From: Halomonas sp. ALS9
GTDB lineage: Bacteria > Pseudomonadota > Gammaproteobacteria > Pseudomonadales > Halomonadaceae
DNA length: 62,054 nt
NCBI RefSeq assembly: GCF_001651035.1
Contig: NZ_LXRG01000022.1
Coordinates: forward strand, 1-62,054
Direction: 5' to 3'
Made by a program: the position numbers and the translations under genes. The notes under the pieces are model-generated. The model did not search any database and had not been told where the DNA came from. It worked only from the letters and a program-made list of their open reading frames with translations. Of this stretch, positions 26,785 through 35,285 are shown piece by piece (within the stretch, counting starts at the first letter, position 1; each line of letters starts with the position of its first letter).

Positions 26785-27900
26785 ATGTCTTATCAAAAAA
26801 TGTCTCATCATAACAATAACGCGTTACAGGTTGATAAAGACAGTATCGATATCGTCAAGGTTTTGCTGGAAGGTCGGGCTTTCTTCGCATTAATCGGGAT
26901 CATTATTGTCTTTTCCATACTCTCGCCTGTTTATTTCTCCACGGGTAATTTTTTAACCATGTCTTCGCATGTGGCTGTTTTTGGCTTGCTAGGCATCGGT
27001 ATGCTGTTTGTTATTCTGACCGGCGGCATAGATCTGTCGGTTGGCTCTACGCTAGCACTTTGCGGGGTGTTCGCGGGTATGCTGCTAGAAGGGATAGAAA
27101 TTGAGGCACTTGATTTAGCCTTTTTCCCTTCAGTGTGGGTTGTCGTGGTACTTACCTGCTTACTAGGCGGGCTAGTGGGAGCTATCAATGGTGTATTAGT
27201 TGCCTACTTCAAAGTGCCTGCTTTTGTGGCCACGCTTGGAATGCTGTATGTCGCCCGCGGAGCCGCTTTGCTACTCACAGATGGTTTAACTTTTAATAGC
27301 TTAAGTGGCGATCCTGCGCTAGGTAACACCGGGTTTGAATGGCTTGGGTTTAATAAGCTATTGGGTATTCCGGTAGGGGTTTTAATTCTCTTTTGTGTCG
27401 CTATTGTTTGCATGCTGGCTCTTGGCCGCACGCCCTTTGGCCGGTGGATTTACTCTACGGGTGGCAATGCGCGCGCAGCAGAGCTGTCCGGGGTGCCGGT
27501 CAATAGAGTTAAGCTCTCTGTCTATATCATTTCCGGCGTGTGCGCTGCCATGGCGGGGATCGTGCTGGCCTCACAGTTGACATCGGCGGGGCCTACAGCA
27601 GGCACTACGTATGAGCTGACAGCGATTGCTGCAGTCGTTATTGGTGGCGCCTCGCTTATGGGAGGACGTGGCACTATTCGCAATACTTTATTGGGTGCAT
27701 TTGTGATTGGTTTTCTCGCCGATGGTCTTGTCATCATCGGTGTGTCTGCCTACTGGCAGATGGTATTCACGGGCAGTGTTATCGTCTTCGCTGTCATGTT
27801 AAATAATGTCCAATACAGTGCTAAAAAAAAGTCCTCGAAAAAAGCCGATAAAAAAACCACTGAAATTAAGCGCGAAGATTCTAGAGCAAAAGCTACTTAA
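26785..27900 (+). CDS. Sugar ABC transporter permease (RbsC/EryF type)
   Basis: A hydrophobic protein of about 370 residues with 8-10 transmembrane segments, the homodimeric channel of a ribose-type importer. Recognisable features are the helix containing ILTGGIDLSVGS (about residue 75) and the permease loop GGASLMGGRGTIRNTLLGAF near the C-terminus, which contacts the ATPase. The C-terminal tail is very rich in Lys and acidic residues (about 25 residues), longer than usual. The ATG at 26785 is preferred because TAGG lies 8 nt upstream; an ATG two codons earlier is possible. Confidence 0.92.
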   Translation: MSYQKMSHHNNNALQVDKDSIDIVKVLLEGRAFFALIGIIIVFSILSPVYFSTGNFLTMSSHVAVFGLLGIGMLFVILTGGIDLSVGSTLALCGVFAGMLLEGIEIEALDLAFFPSVWVVVVLTCLLGGLVGAINGVLVAYFKVPAFVATLGMLYVARGAALLLTDGLTFNSLSGDPALGNTGFEWLGFNKLLGIPVGVLILFCVAIVCMLALGRTPFGRWIYSTGGNARAAELSGVPVNRVKLSVYIISGVCAAMAGIVLASQLTSAGPTAGTTYELTAIAAVVIGGASLMGGRGTIRNTLLGAFVIGFLADGLVIIGVSAYWQMVFTGSVIVFAVMLNNVQYSAKKKSSKKADKKTTEIKREDSRAKAT

Positions 27901-27978
27901 CGTAGCATTGCTTAGAAGTGTGACCTGATAAGGTCTATTGAACCAAGAGATAACAATCATAACTATGAGGTAATAATC

Positions 27979-28935
27979 ATGCTTCCAAAAAGTAAAAAAA
28001 TGCTTTTTACAGCACTCGCCAGTGTCTCGATGCTCTTTAGTGGCTCTATAGTGGCTCAGGATAAGGGGCTTATCTCAATTATTGTCAATGATATGTCAAA
28101 TCCCTATTGGCAAACGGAAGGAAAAATTGCTGAACGCACAGCAAAAGAGTTGGGCTATGAAGCAAATGTCAGTTCCCATGTGGGGGATACCAACACGGAA
28201 AGCAATCAGGTCGATACGGCGATTACCAATGGGGCTAAAGCGATCATTCTGGATCCTGCTAATGTGGACGGCTCCATTGGTGCCGTGAGACGTGCCGTAG
28301 AGGCAGATATTCCTGTATTCATTATTAACGCCGAAATTAACCAGCAAGGGTTGGCTAAGGTGCAGCTGGTTTCCAATAATGCGCAAGGTGCCGCGTTAGG
28401 GGCCCAGGAGTGGGCGACGCAGCTGGGTGGAGAAGGTTCTTATATAGAATTAGAGGGGCCGCCATCTGATAACAATGCCGCGACAAGATCCAATGGCTAC
28501 GAGACAGTGCTGAGCCAGTATCCCGACCTTAATCTGGTGGCATCAGATATCGCCAATTGGAGCCGGACTGAAGGGCGCAATAAGATGCAGAGCATGCTCC
28601 GTTCTCATCCTGATATTCGAGGCGTCATAAGCGGTAATGATGAAATGGCCTTAGGCGCTATTGTTGCTCTAAAGCAGGAGGGGCGGTTAGACGATGTGCT
28701 GGTCGGTGGGTTTGACGGTTCACCCGATGCCGTTGATGCGGTTCGCTCGGGGGAATTGGCTTATACCGTTCTGCAGCCGGTGGCCGTTTTTGCAGAAGAT
28801 GCTGTAAAAATCGCTGATCATTACATCAATACTGGAGAAACGGGGCTGGATAGTGAAAAGCAGCTTTATGACTGTATCCTTATCACCCCAGATAATGTAG
28901 ATAACTATACTTCTCCCTTTGTTTTGGAAGAATAG
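27979..28935 (+). CDS. Periplasmic sugar-binding protein (RbsB/EryG type)
   Basis: A 318-residue substrate-binding protein of the type I (ribose/galactose) class. The signal peptide is about 26 residues (MLPKSKKMLFTALASVSML... ending SIVAQD). The domain begins ISIIVNDMSNPYWQTEGK, the position of the first substrate-binding loop, and DTNTESNQVDTAI, ILDPANVDG and GNDEMALGA mark later loops. It delivers the substrate, probably a C4 polyol, to the permease. Its gene is last of the importer operon, as the strong terminator 53 bp downstream shows. Confidence 0.92.
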   Translation: MLPKSKKMLFTALASVSMLFSGSIVAQDKGLISIIVNDMSNPYWQTEGKIAERTAKELGYEANVSSHVGDTNTESNQVDTAITNGAKAIILDPANVDGSIGAVRRAVEADIPVFIINAEINQQGLAKVQLVSNNAQGAALGAQEWATQLGGEGSYIELEGPPSDNNAATRSNGYETVLSQYPDLNLVASDIANWSRTEGRNKMQSMLRSHPDIRGVISGNDEMALGAIVALKQEGRLDDVLVGGFDGSPDAVDAVRSGELAYTVLQPVAVFAEDAVKIADHYINTGETGLDSEKQLYDCILITPDNVDNYTSPFVLEE

Positions 28936-28988
28936 GTTTTTGAAGAGTAAGTATTAGAAGGGTGAGTGTTAGATAATCTTTCTTAGAG

Positions 28989-29019
28989 ACCAGCCAGCTT
29001 TATAGTTGGCTGGTTTTTT
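28989..29019 (+). terminator. Rho-independent terminator after the sugar-binding protein gene
   Basis: A 10-bp stem with one G-T wobble (28989-28998 with 29005-29014), a 6-nt loop and a run of six T. A portion of transcripts may read through into the kinase gene 19 bp beyond it. Confidence 0.9.
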
Positions 29020-29037
29020 GAATAAGAGGGCGTGTCA

Positions 29038-29934
29038 ATGATATTTAACTTTGGTTCCATCAATATTGATCATACTTACCGCGTTCCCTATTTTGTTCGC
29101 CCTGGCGAAACGCTGGAAAGCAATCAATACAGTGTCGGCTTGGGTGGGAAGGGAGTTAATCAATCGCTGGCGATAGCGCGTGCCAAAGGATCGGTGAGCC
29201 ACTGGGGACGAGTGTCATCGATAGATGCCTGGGTGGCCCGCGAGCTTGAGGCTGCGGGTGTTGGTGTGAAAGATGTTGAATTGACCACAGGGCCTAGTGG
29301 GCATGCGGTTATTCAAATTGATTCACTGGGTGAAAACGCTATTCTTTTATTCGCTGGCGCCAATCATGGTTTTACGCAGGAGAGGATTGCGGCACTGATT
29401 GCGCAAACCGCGCCTGGCGACACAATACTTCTTCAGAACGAATGTAATGGGCTTGATCAGCTTATTCCACTGGCAGTGAGTCATGGCTGCAAGGTGATAT
29501 TTAACCCTGCGCCAATGACCTCGAAGGTAGCATCACTACCCCTCGACCAATGTGACCTGCTTTTTTTTAACCGGACAGAGGCCGCCGCTTTATTAGATAT
29601 GCCAGTAGAGTCGAGTGCTGCAGATTTGCTAAGGCGTTGTAAAGAAGCCCTTGGCGATGTCGAAGTAGTGCTTACCCTAGGTAGCGAGGGCGCTTGGTAT
29701 CAGCGTAGCAGCGAAACCCTTTTCCAAGAGGCGTTAAAAGTAAAGGCCATTGATACAACGGCCGCAGGCGATACCTTTGTGGGTTACTTCCTTGCCGCTA
29801 GGCAAGCTGGCCTAACGCCCTCACAGAGCTTGCAACGGGCGACAGCTGCAGCTGCCCTAGCGGTTCAAAAACACGGTGCTGCCAATAGCATTCCAATGGC
29901 TGAGGAGGTTGATAGGTTTATGTGTCACCAATAG
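29038..29934 (+). CDS. PfkB/ribokinase family sugar kinase
   Basis: A 298-residue carbohydrate kinase. The N-terminal motif NFGSINIDHTY, the glycine pair GLGGKGVNQSLA and the C-terminal anion-hole signature DTTAAGDTFVGYFLAA (Asp as catalytic base) are all present. The ATG at 29038 has AGAGGG 7 nt upstream; a GTG six bases earlier does not. It stands just behind the importer's terminator and may be expressed by readthrough. The substrate could be ribose or another sugar entering through the importer; its presence beside a DhaK-type kinase leaves the role open. Confidence 0.87.
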   Translation: MIFNFGSINIDHTYRVPYFVRPGETLESNQYSVGLGGKGVNQSLAIARAKGSVSHWGRVSSIDAWVARELEAAGVGVKDVELTTGPSGHAVIQIDSLGENAILLFAGANHGFTQERIAALIAQTAPGDTILLQNECNGLDQLIPLAVSHGCKVIFNPAPMTSKVASLPLDQCDLLFFNRTEAAALLDMPVESSAADLLRRCKEALGDVEVVLTLGSEGAWYQRSSETLFQEALKVKAIDTTAAGDTFVGYFLAARQAGLTPSQSLQRATAAAALAVQKHGAANSIPMAEEVDRFMCHQ

Positions 29935-30227
29935 CAAGAGCTGTAAAGCTGGTTTTTTGTAGCTTGTATGATGCATTGATGGCTACCGCTCCCAATGGCT
30001 GACATCGCATGGTCAGCATCTGACGGAGTCCGTGTTGTTCGTATGTGGATATATGCCTTTCCCTTTCATTTAAGCCCCCTCCTTTCAAATAGCAGTGATT
30101 GACCGCCCAGTTTGGCCTTTCTCCTCGTTCGCTGCCTCACATCCTGACCAGTCTGCATTATTCCCTAGGTCTACGCCGTTATCGCTGCATGGTGGATAGG
30201 TACGCTATTTATTCTGAAAAATCTTAA

Positions 30228-30241
30228 ATTGGTCAACCATT
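30228..30241. promoter_or_regulatory. Distal GntR/FadR-type operator
   Basis: ATTGGTCAACCATT: half-sites TGGT and ACCA around a 2-bp centre, the form bound by FadR-subfamily GntR regulators. A GntR/FadR protein is encoded at 37853, at the end of the operon that starts at 30499. Confidence 0.65.
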
Positions 30242-30402
30242 GTGTCTTTTGAAGAACTTTTAGTACCAGATTTGCCTGAATATAGATTCTTGAAATGTTA
30301 TTTATTGATCTTTGATTCGTGTGCCTTGTGTTTTATAAGTATTTGTAATTTATCGATTATTTATTAATTTTTGTGTGTTCTTAGATTTGTACATATGCCG
30401 TT

Positions 30403-30430
30403 TTGAAGCCGATCATTTTTCCTTTAGACT
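30403..30430 (+). promoter_or_regulatory. Candidate promoter of the TRAP/transketolase operon
   Basis: TTGAAG (30403-30408), 16-bp spacer, TAGACT (30425-30430). The proximal operator lies just downstream, where a bound repressor would block elongation. Confidence 0.35.
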
Positions 30431-30469
30431 AAAGTCACGTTTATAAAATAGAAAATTATCTCTATCTTC

Positions 30470-30485
30470 AAATGGTCAACCATTT
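30470..30485. promoter_or_regulatory. Proximal GntR/FadR-type operator
   Basis: AAATGGTCAACCATTT, two perfect 7-bp half-sites around CA. It ends directly before the ribosome binding site GGAGG (30486-30490) of the first gene. An in-frame ATG inside the operator (30472) is therefore unlikely to be the start. Confidence 0.75.
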
Positions 30486-30498
30486 GGAGGTGACTGAA

Positions 30499-31359
30499 AT
30501 GTGTCAAACAGCTACCGCAGCGAAGGCTAGTGATATCGAGGCACTTCGGCAGCGGGCTTACAAAATTCGTCGCCACGCCCTGCGGATGGGCGAAGTGCAA
30601 GGGCAGGGCTACGTTGGTCAGGCCTTAGGGGTTGCCGATGTTCTAGCAGTTGCTTACTTCCGAGCGCTAAAACTGGATCCCAAAAATCCTGAATGGGAAG
30701 AACGGGATCGTTTTCTGCTGTCCATTGGGCACTACGCCATCGCTCTCTATGCTGCCCTAATTGAGGCGGGTGTCATCGCCGAAGAAGAGATCGAAGACTA
30801 CGGTAGCGATGACAGCATCCTGCCTATGTCGGGTATGGCAGATTACACCCCGGGTATGGAGATCACCGGTGGTTCTTTGGGTCACGGTTTGGGTATCGGC
30901 GTAGGTATGGCGCTGGGCCTCAAGCGCAAAGAGAGTGCTTCACGTATTTTCAACCTGCTTTCGGATGGCGAGCTAAATGAAGGCTCGACCTGGGAAGCCG
31001 CAGCCTCGGCGGCACATTGGAAGCTGGATAACCTGATTGCCATCGTCGATGTTAACGATCAGCAAGCTGACGATAAATCCTCCACTGTACTCAACTATGA
31101 ACCGATCGCTGATAAGTGGGTTGCGTTTGGGTGGGAAACCTACCGTGTCGATGGCAATGACCTCGACGCGCTAGTCGAAGCCTTCGACAGTGCGCTAGCC
31201 AGTGACTCTAACAAGCCCCGAGTGATTATCTGCGACACCCTGATGGGGCGCGGTGTGCCTTTCCTCGAGGAACGTGACAAAAACCACTTTATTCGTGTTG
31301 ATGAGAATGAGTGGAGTGTGGCGCTCAAACAGCTCGATGAAGTTTACGGTGTCCAGTAA
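30499..31359 (+). CDS. Split transketolase, N-terminal (TPP-binding) subunit
   Basis: A 286-residue subunit corresponding to the first third of a transketolase. The TPP motif runs from LSDGELNEGSTWEA to IVDVNDQQ, and the GGSLGHGLGIGVGMALG segment is typical of this domain. It must pair with the next gene product to form an active enzyme transferring a two-carbon ketol unit. The start at 30499 is set by GGAGG 8 nt upstream. The window also contains a full-length transketolase, so this second enzyme is probably dedicated to the operon's substrate rather than to the pentose phosphate pathway. Confidence 0.9.
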   Translation: MCQTATAAKASDIEALRQRAYKIRRHALRMGEVQGQGYVGQALGVADVLAVAYFRALKLDPKNPEWEERDRFLLSIGHYAIALYAALIEAGVIAEEEIEDYGSDDSILPMSGMADYTPGMEITGGSLGHGLGIGVGMALGLKRKESASRIFNLLSDGELNEGSTWEAAASAAHWKLDNLIAIVDVNDQQADDKSSTVLNYEPIADKWVAFGWETYRVDGNDLDALVEAFDSALASDSNKPRVIICDTLMGRGVPFLEERDKNHFIRVDENEWSVALKQLDEVYGVQ

Positions 31360-31371
31360 GGAGGAGATGAA

Positions 31372-32367
31372 ATGAGCGCCAAGAAGAAGCTAAAGACCTC
31401 GGCAATGATTGCGTCCATCGCCGGCGAAGACCAGCCCACAACCGCCGCGCCCTTCGGCCATGCGTTGGTAGAGGCTGCTGCGAAAAACCCCAAAATTTTG
31501 GGTATGACGGCAGATTTGGGCAAATATACCGATCTACACATCTTCGCCCAGGCCTACCCGGAGCGCTACTACCAGATGGGCATGGCTGAGCAGTTGCTGA
31601 TGATGGCCAGCGCAGGGATGGCCCGTGAAGGCTTTATCCCTTTCGTGACGACCTATAGCGTCTTCGCCTCACGTCGCGCTTACGACTTTATCTGCCTGGC
31701 GATTGCTGAAGAGAAGCTGAACGTCAAGATAGTCTGCGCGCTTCCTGGGTTAACCACAGGCTATGGGCCGAGCCACCAAGCGACTGAAGATATTGCAATT
31801 TTCCGTGGCATGCCGAACCTGACCATCATCGACCCCTGTGATGCGGTTGATATTGAGCAGTCAGTTCAGGCGATGGTCGATTTTGATGGTCCGGTCTACC
31901 TACGCCTACTGCGTGGCAAGGTGCCTCGCGTTCTGGATCGTTTCGAAGGCTATAAATTCGAGATCGGCAAAGCCAAGCGTTTGCTGGATGGAGAGGATGC
32001 TCTGATCATCTCCTCTGGACTTATGACCATGCGCGCGATTGAGGCTGCCGATGAGCTAAGAGATAAAGGCACCAACGTGGCGGTTTTACACTGCGCCACA
32101 ATTAAGCCGCTCGATACCGATACCATTCTGAAGGAGGTTCGTCGCTATGCTGAACGTCCCGTCTTCGTGGCCGAAAACCACTCAATCATTGGTGGTCTGG
32201 GCGAAAGCATCGCATCGCTGCTGATGAAAGAGGGTGTGTCCGTCAAATTTAATCAGATCGGCCTTCCCGATGAGTTTCTGGATGCCGGTGCTTTACCTAC
32301 CCTGCATGATCGTTACGGTATTTCAACCAAGGAGGTGATCAAAACGCTAAAGCAGCACGTTGCCTGA
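31372..32367 (+). CDS. Split transketolase, C-terminal subunit
   Basis: A 331-residue subunit with the pyrimidine-binding and C-terminal domains of transketolase. The catalytic Glu that activates the TPP ring is in MGMAEQLLMMASAG, and the motif GYGPSHQATEDIA follows. The C-terminal domain contains PVFVAENHSIIGGLGESIA. Gene spacing is 12 bp with a strong AGGAGG ribosome site, so the two subunits are made in balance. Split transketolases of this kind occur in several sugar and acid-sugar operons; the donor substrate here is not known. Confidence 0.9.
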   Translation: MSAKKKLKTSAMIASIAGEDQPTTAAPFGHALVEAAAKNPKILGMTADLGKYTDLHIFAQAYPERYYQMGMAEQLLMMASAGMAREGFIPFVTTYSVFASRRAYDFICLAIAEEKLNVKIVCALPGLTTGYGPSHQATEDIAIFRGMPNLTIIDPCDAVDIEQSVQAMVDFDGPVYLRLLRGKVPRVLDRFEGYKFEIGKAKRLLDGEDALIISSGLMTMRAIEAADELRDKGTNVAVLHCATIKPLDTDTILKEVRRYAERPVFVAENHSIIGGLGESIASLLMKEGVSVKFNQIGLPDEFLDAGALPTLHDRYGISTKEVIKTLKQHVA

Positions 32368-32456
32368 AAGTACTAAGTAGATCATCACGCTAAGACTCCA
32401 GCTACGTTAAGTAGCCGCTATTTCTAACAACAAATATTTTAATAGAGAGAAACGTC

Positions 32457-33437
32457 ATGAAAAAAACAGTCCTTGCTTCTGTCATTGCCAGTGCCTTTTT
32501 CATTAGTGGTAATGCCGCCGCTCAGCAAACCCTGCAACTCGCCCACAATGCGGCGGAAGGTAACCCCAAGTGGGATGCTTCCGAGCTCTTCGCAGAGCTC
32601 GTCGAAGAAGGAACCAATGGGGAATTAATAGTAGATGTGGGTGGTAATGCGCAGTATGGCGACGATATGGAAGCTATCACCCAGATGAGAATGGGAACCT
32701 TGGCTTTTAGCACCAATAGTCAGGGCTCGACATCCAGCGTTGTGCCGCAGTTCTCGGTTCTGGGGCTACCGTTTCTGTTTAACTCTCTCCCCAGTGCATG
32801 GAAGGTCATGGACGGCGAAGTCGGTGATGAGCTGAAAAGGCTTTCAGAAGAAAAGGGACTTGTTCTTTTGGCGCTGTGGGATAACGGCATTCGTCACGTT
32901 AGCAACAATGTTCGCCCTATCGAGACCCCTGCTGACCTGGAAGGTCTTAAGATTCGAACCCCTCCCGATGAGATGACGGTTGATATTTTTGAGGCGCTAA
33001 GCGCAAACCCTACTCCAATGAACTTCTCTGAGCTTTATATCGCCCTTGAGCAGGGAGTCGTTGATGGTCAGGAAAATCCATTAATGAATATTTACTCATC
33101 CAAGCTTCACGAGGTGCAGGACTATATTTCCTTAACCGGCCACAAGTATGAGTCAACCCCTCTGCTTATGAGCAAGATGGTCTGGGATACGCTTTCTCCC
33201 GAATATCAAGAAGTAATTCAGCAAGCGGCCATTGAGGCGGGCGAATTTAATCGCCAAGCATCACTTGAAGCCGACGATGAGCTGAGAAGCAAAATGGAAG
33301 AGGCAGGTGTCGCTTTTAACGAAGTGAATCCTGAGCCTTTCATTGAAGCCACTTCATCCGTTTATGACCAGTGGGCAGAAGAGTACCCCGAACTGGTCGA
33401 TATGGTCGTCAATGCGGCTCAGCGCGAGTCGCAATAA
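32457..33437 (+). CDS. TRAP transporter solute-binding protein (DctP family)
   Basis: A 326-residue periplasmic binding protein with a 22-residue signal peptide (ending GNAAAQQ). The DctP pattern is clear: LQLAHNAAEGNPKWDAS, the conserved Arg that fixes the substrate carboxylate in LKIRTPPDEM, and ALEQGVVDGQENP. The presence of the carboxylate-binding Arg suggests an acidic substrate, for example a sugar acid. It is followed by the small and large membrane subunits. It lies 90 bp after the transketolase genes in the same orientation. Confidence 0.92.
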   Translation: MKKTVLASVIASAFFISGNAAAQQTLQLAHNAAEGNPKWDASELFAELVEEGTNGELIVDVGGNAQYGDDMEAITQMRMGTLAFSTNSQGSTSSVVPQFSVLGLPFLFNSLPSAWKVMDGEVGDELKRLSEEKGLVLLALWDNGIRHVSNNVRPIETPADLEGLKIRTPPDEMTVDIFEALSANPTPMNFSELYIALEQGVVDGQENPLMNIYSSKLHEVQDYISLTGHKYESTPLLMSKMVWDTLSPEYQEVIQQAAIEAGEFNRQASLEADDELRSKMEEAGVAFNEVNPEPFIEATSSVYDQWAEEYPELVDMVVNAAQRESQ

Positions 33438-33452
33438 CGGAAGGGGCTTTTC

Positions 33453-34022
33453 ATGTCGCTCTCAATGGAGAGCCGCGGCGGTGAAGTGGGCGGGCCCACT
33501 TCACTGTTAGCGAGCTCAAAACGTTTGATTTATCACACCTTCAAATGGGTATCCATCGTCGCCGTTGTGACTATCTTTGTGTCGCTATTGCTGGGTGTGG
33601 TGGTTCGGTACCTGTTTTCTACCAATTTGGGCTGGGTGTCGGAAGTGCCTAACCTGGTTTTCCCCTGGTTAACGATGTGCGCCATCGTCGCTGCGGCGGC
33701 AAGGAACGAGCACATTGGCGTCGAGCTGGTAGTCGAAAAGCTGCCAAGACTACCCAAGAAGGTAGTGGTGTTGGCCGTTAACCTAATAGCAATGATCGCT
33801 TTTAGCTTTATGGCAGTCCACGGGTTGGATGTCGTCGAAATTGCAGGCTCCCAGCGATTGCCGATCACCCGGATTGGAATGTCTTGGGCTTATTGGTCAG
33901 TCGTCGTTGGTTTTATGGGGTTAGCTGTTATTTCGTTCATCAACATCGCAATGGTTCTCAGCGGAGGAGATCTGAATCAATCCTCTGAACCTCAAGTCTC
34001 GCACGGGGAGGAAGGGATATGA
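33453..34022 (+). CDS. TRAP transporter small permease (DctQ family)
   Basis: 189 residues with four hydrophobic helices (about 30-50, 65-85, 105-125, 145-165). The motif NLVFPWLTMCAIVAAAARNEHIGVELV, with its central helix and the Glu-His pair, is diagnostic of DctQ. The subunit stabilises the large permease in the inner membrane. It overlaps dctM by 4 bp (ATGA), as commonly seen in TRAP operons. Confidence 0.9.
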   Translation: MSLSMESRGGEVGGPTSLLASSKRLIYHTFKWVSIVAVVTIFVSLLLGVVVRYLFSTNLGWVSEVPNLVFPWLTMCAIVAAAARNEHIGVELVVEKLPRLPKKVVVLAVNLIAMIAFSFMAVHGLDVVEIAGSQRLPITRIGMSWAYWSVVVGFMGLAVISFINIAMVLSGGDLNQSSEPQVSHGEEGI

Positions 34023-35278
34023 CGGCCCAGATGCTCATTGGCTTTGTCTTGTTGCTATTAATGGCGATGCCGGTTGGTTACTCGCTGGTTATAAGCGGTT
34101 GGGCGGCGCTATCCGTTTTTGGCCCTATGCCATCCAGCATGGCGGTCATGAAGATATTTCAGCCGACACAAAGTTTTCCTTTGCTGGCGATACCCTTCTT
34201 CATTCTTTCTGGTGGGCTGATGATGTCCGGCAAGCTAGGACAGAAGCTAGTGGGTTTAGCCTCCATGTTGGTGGGTAAATATCACGGCGGGCTTGGTCAG
34301 GTTACCGTGGTGGGTTCAACGGTCTTCGGTGGGGTCTCAGGGTCTTCGGTAGCGGAGGCGTCCGCACTTGGTTCTATGCTTATCCCTTGGCAAAAGAGAG
34401 AGGGCTACCCTGGCGCTTTCGGCGCTGCCGTTACCTCAGCCTCCTCTGTGATTGCTGGCCTGATGCCGCCTTCTATCCCACTTATCCTGTTTGCTACTGT
34501 CTCGAACACTTCCATAGCCTCACTGTTCATTGCCGCAGTGATACCGGCACTGATGCTCGCGGGTGGCATGATGCTGGCTTGCAATATCATTGGCAGACGT
34601 CGTGGGTTCCCCCGTCTTACGCTCAAATATACGGGCGCTGAAATAAGAAACACGCTGTTCACCGCGCTACCCGCGTTGCTGATGCCGGTATTTATCGTCG
34701 TGCTGCTGCGTGCGGGGATTGCCACACCCACAGAGGTGAGCGTCATCGCCGTTGCCTATGCCCTGGTAGTCAGTAGTGTTATCTACCGTGATCTGACGGC
34801 TGATCGTGTCATGAGTGCACTGGTAAACACAGTGATCACCACAGGCATTGTGATGTTAATTATCGCGGCGGCAAACATCATTGCTTACATTCTGACGTCT
34901 GGCGGTGTCCCGCAGGCCGTCGCTCAATGGGCTGTCGAGTATCTAAAACACCCTATCTTGATCATTTTGGCGATCAACTTGCTGATGCTATTTATCGGTA
35001 TGTTCCTCGATTTGCCCGCTGCCATCCTACTGTTGGGGCCAACGCTGGTTTCTATCGCCAACGCGATTGGGCTAGATCTGGTGCAACTTGGCATCATCAT
35101 GTGCGTGAACCTCAGCATTGGCCTGTTCACGCCCCCCATCGGCACCACTCTGTTTGTCTCTTCTGCCATTGCCCGTGAACGTATTGGCGCCGTGGTAAAG
35201 GAGTTGGGGCCTTTCTATTTGGTGGCCATTGTCGTGCTGTTGCTGGTGTCCTACGTGCCAGCTCTGATTATTTACTGA
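34019..35278 (+). CDS. TRAP transporter large permease (DctM family)
   Basis: A 419-residue polytopic transporter subunit, the Na+-coupled translocation unit. The helical hairpins GGVSGSSVAEASALGSMLIP (Na+ and substrate site) and LSIGLFTPPIGTTLF are present. Twelve or so hydrophobic segments cover the whole length. Start overlaps dctQ; the next enzyme gene starts 8 bp after the stop, so the transporter and catabolic enzymes are in one transcript. Confidence 0.94.
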   Translation: MTAQMLIGFVLLLLMAMPVGYSLVISGWAALSVFGPMPSSMAVMKIFQPTQSFPLLAIPFFILSGGLMMSGKLGQKLVGLASMLVGKYHGGLGQVTVVGSTVFGGVSGSSVAEASALGSMLIPWQKREGYPGAFGAAVTSASSVIAGLMPPSIPLILFATVSNTSIASLFIAAVIPALMLAGGMMLACNIIGRRRGFPRLTLKYTGAEIRNTLFTALPALLMPVFIVVLLRAGIATPTEVSVIAVAYALVVSSVIYRDLTADRVMSALVNTVITTGIVMLIIAAANIIAYILTSGGVPQAVAQWAVEYLKHPILIILAINLLMLFIGMFLDLPAAILLLGPTLVSIANAIGLDLVQLGIIMCVNLSIGLFTPPIGTTLFVSSAIARERIGAVVKELGPFYLVAIVVLLLVSYVPALIIY

Positions 35279-35285
35279 GGTGGTT

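Larger units (their letters stand above)
29935..30498. promoter_or_regulatory. Control region before the TRAP/transketolase operon
   Basis: 564 bp without a convincing gene. The first 30 bases contain a weak AGCT hairpin followed by a T-run that may end the kinase transcript. Then follow about 200 bp of moderate GC with no recognisable signal, and an AT-rich last 300 bp. This last part carries two identical palindromic cores TGGTCAACCA, 243 bp apart, and a promoter-like pair between them (30403-30430). Confidence 0.5.

Noticed and set aside
30472..30498. Earlier ATG of the split transketolase N-subunit
   Set aside because: It lies inside the operator palindrome with no ribosome site, while GGAGG precedes the ATG at 30499.
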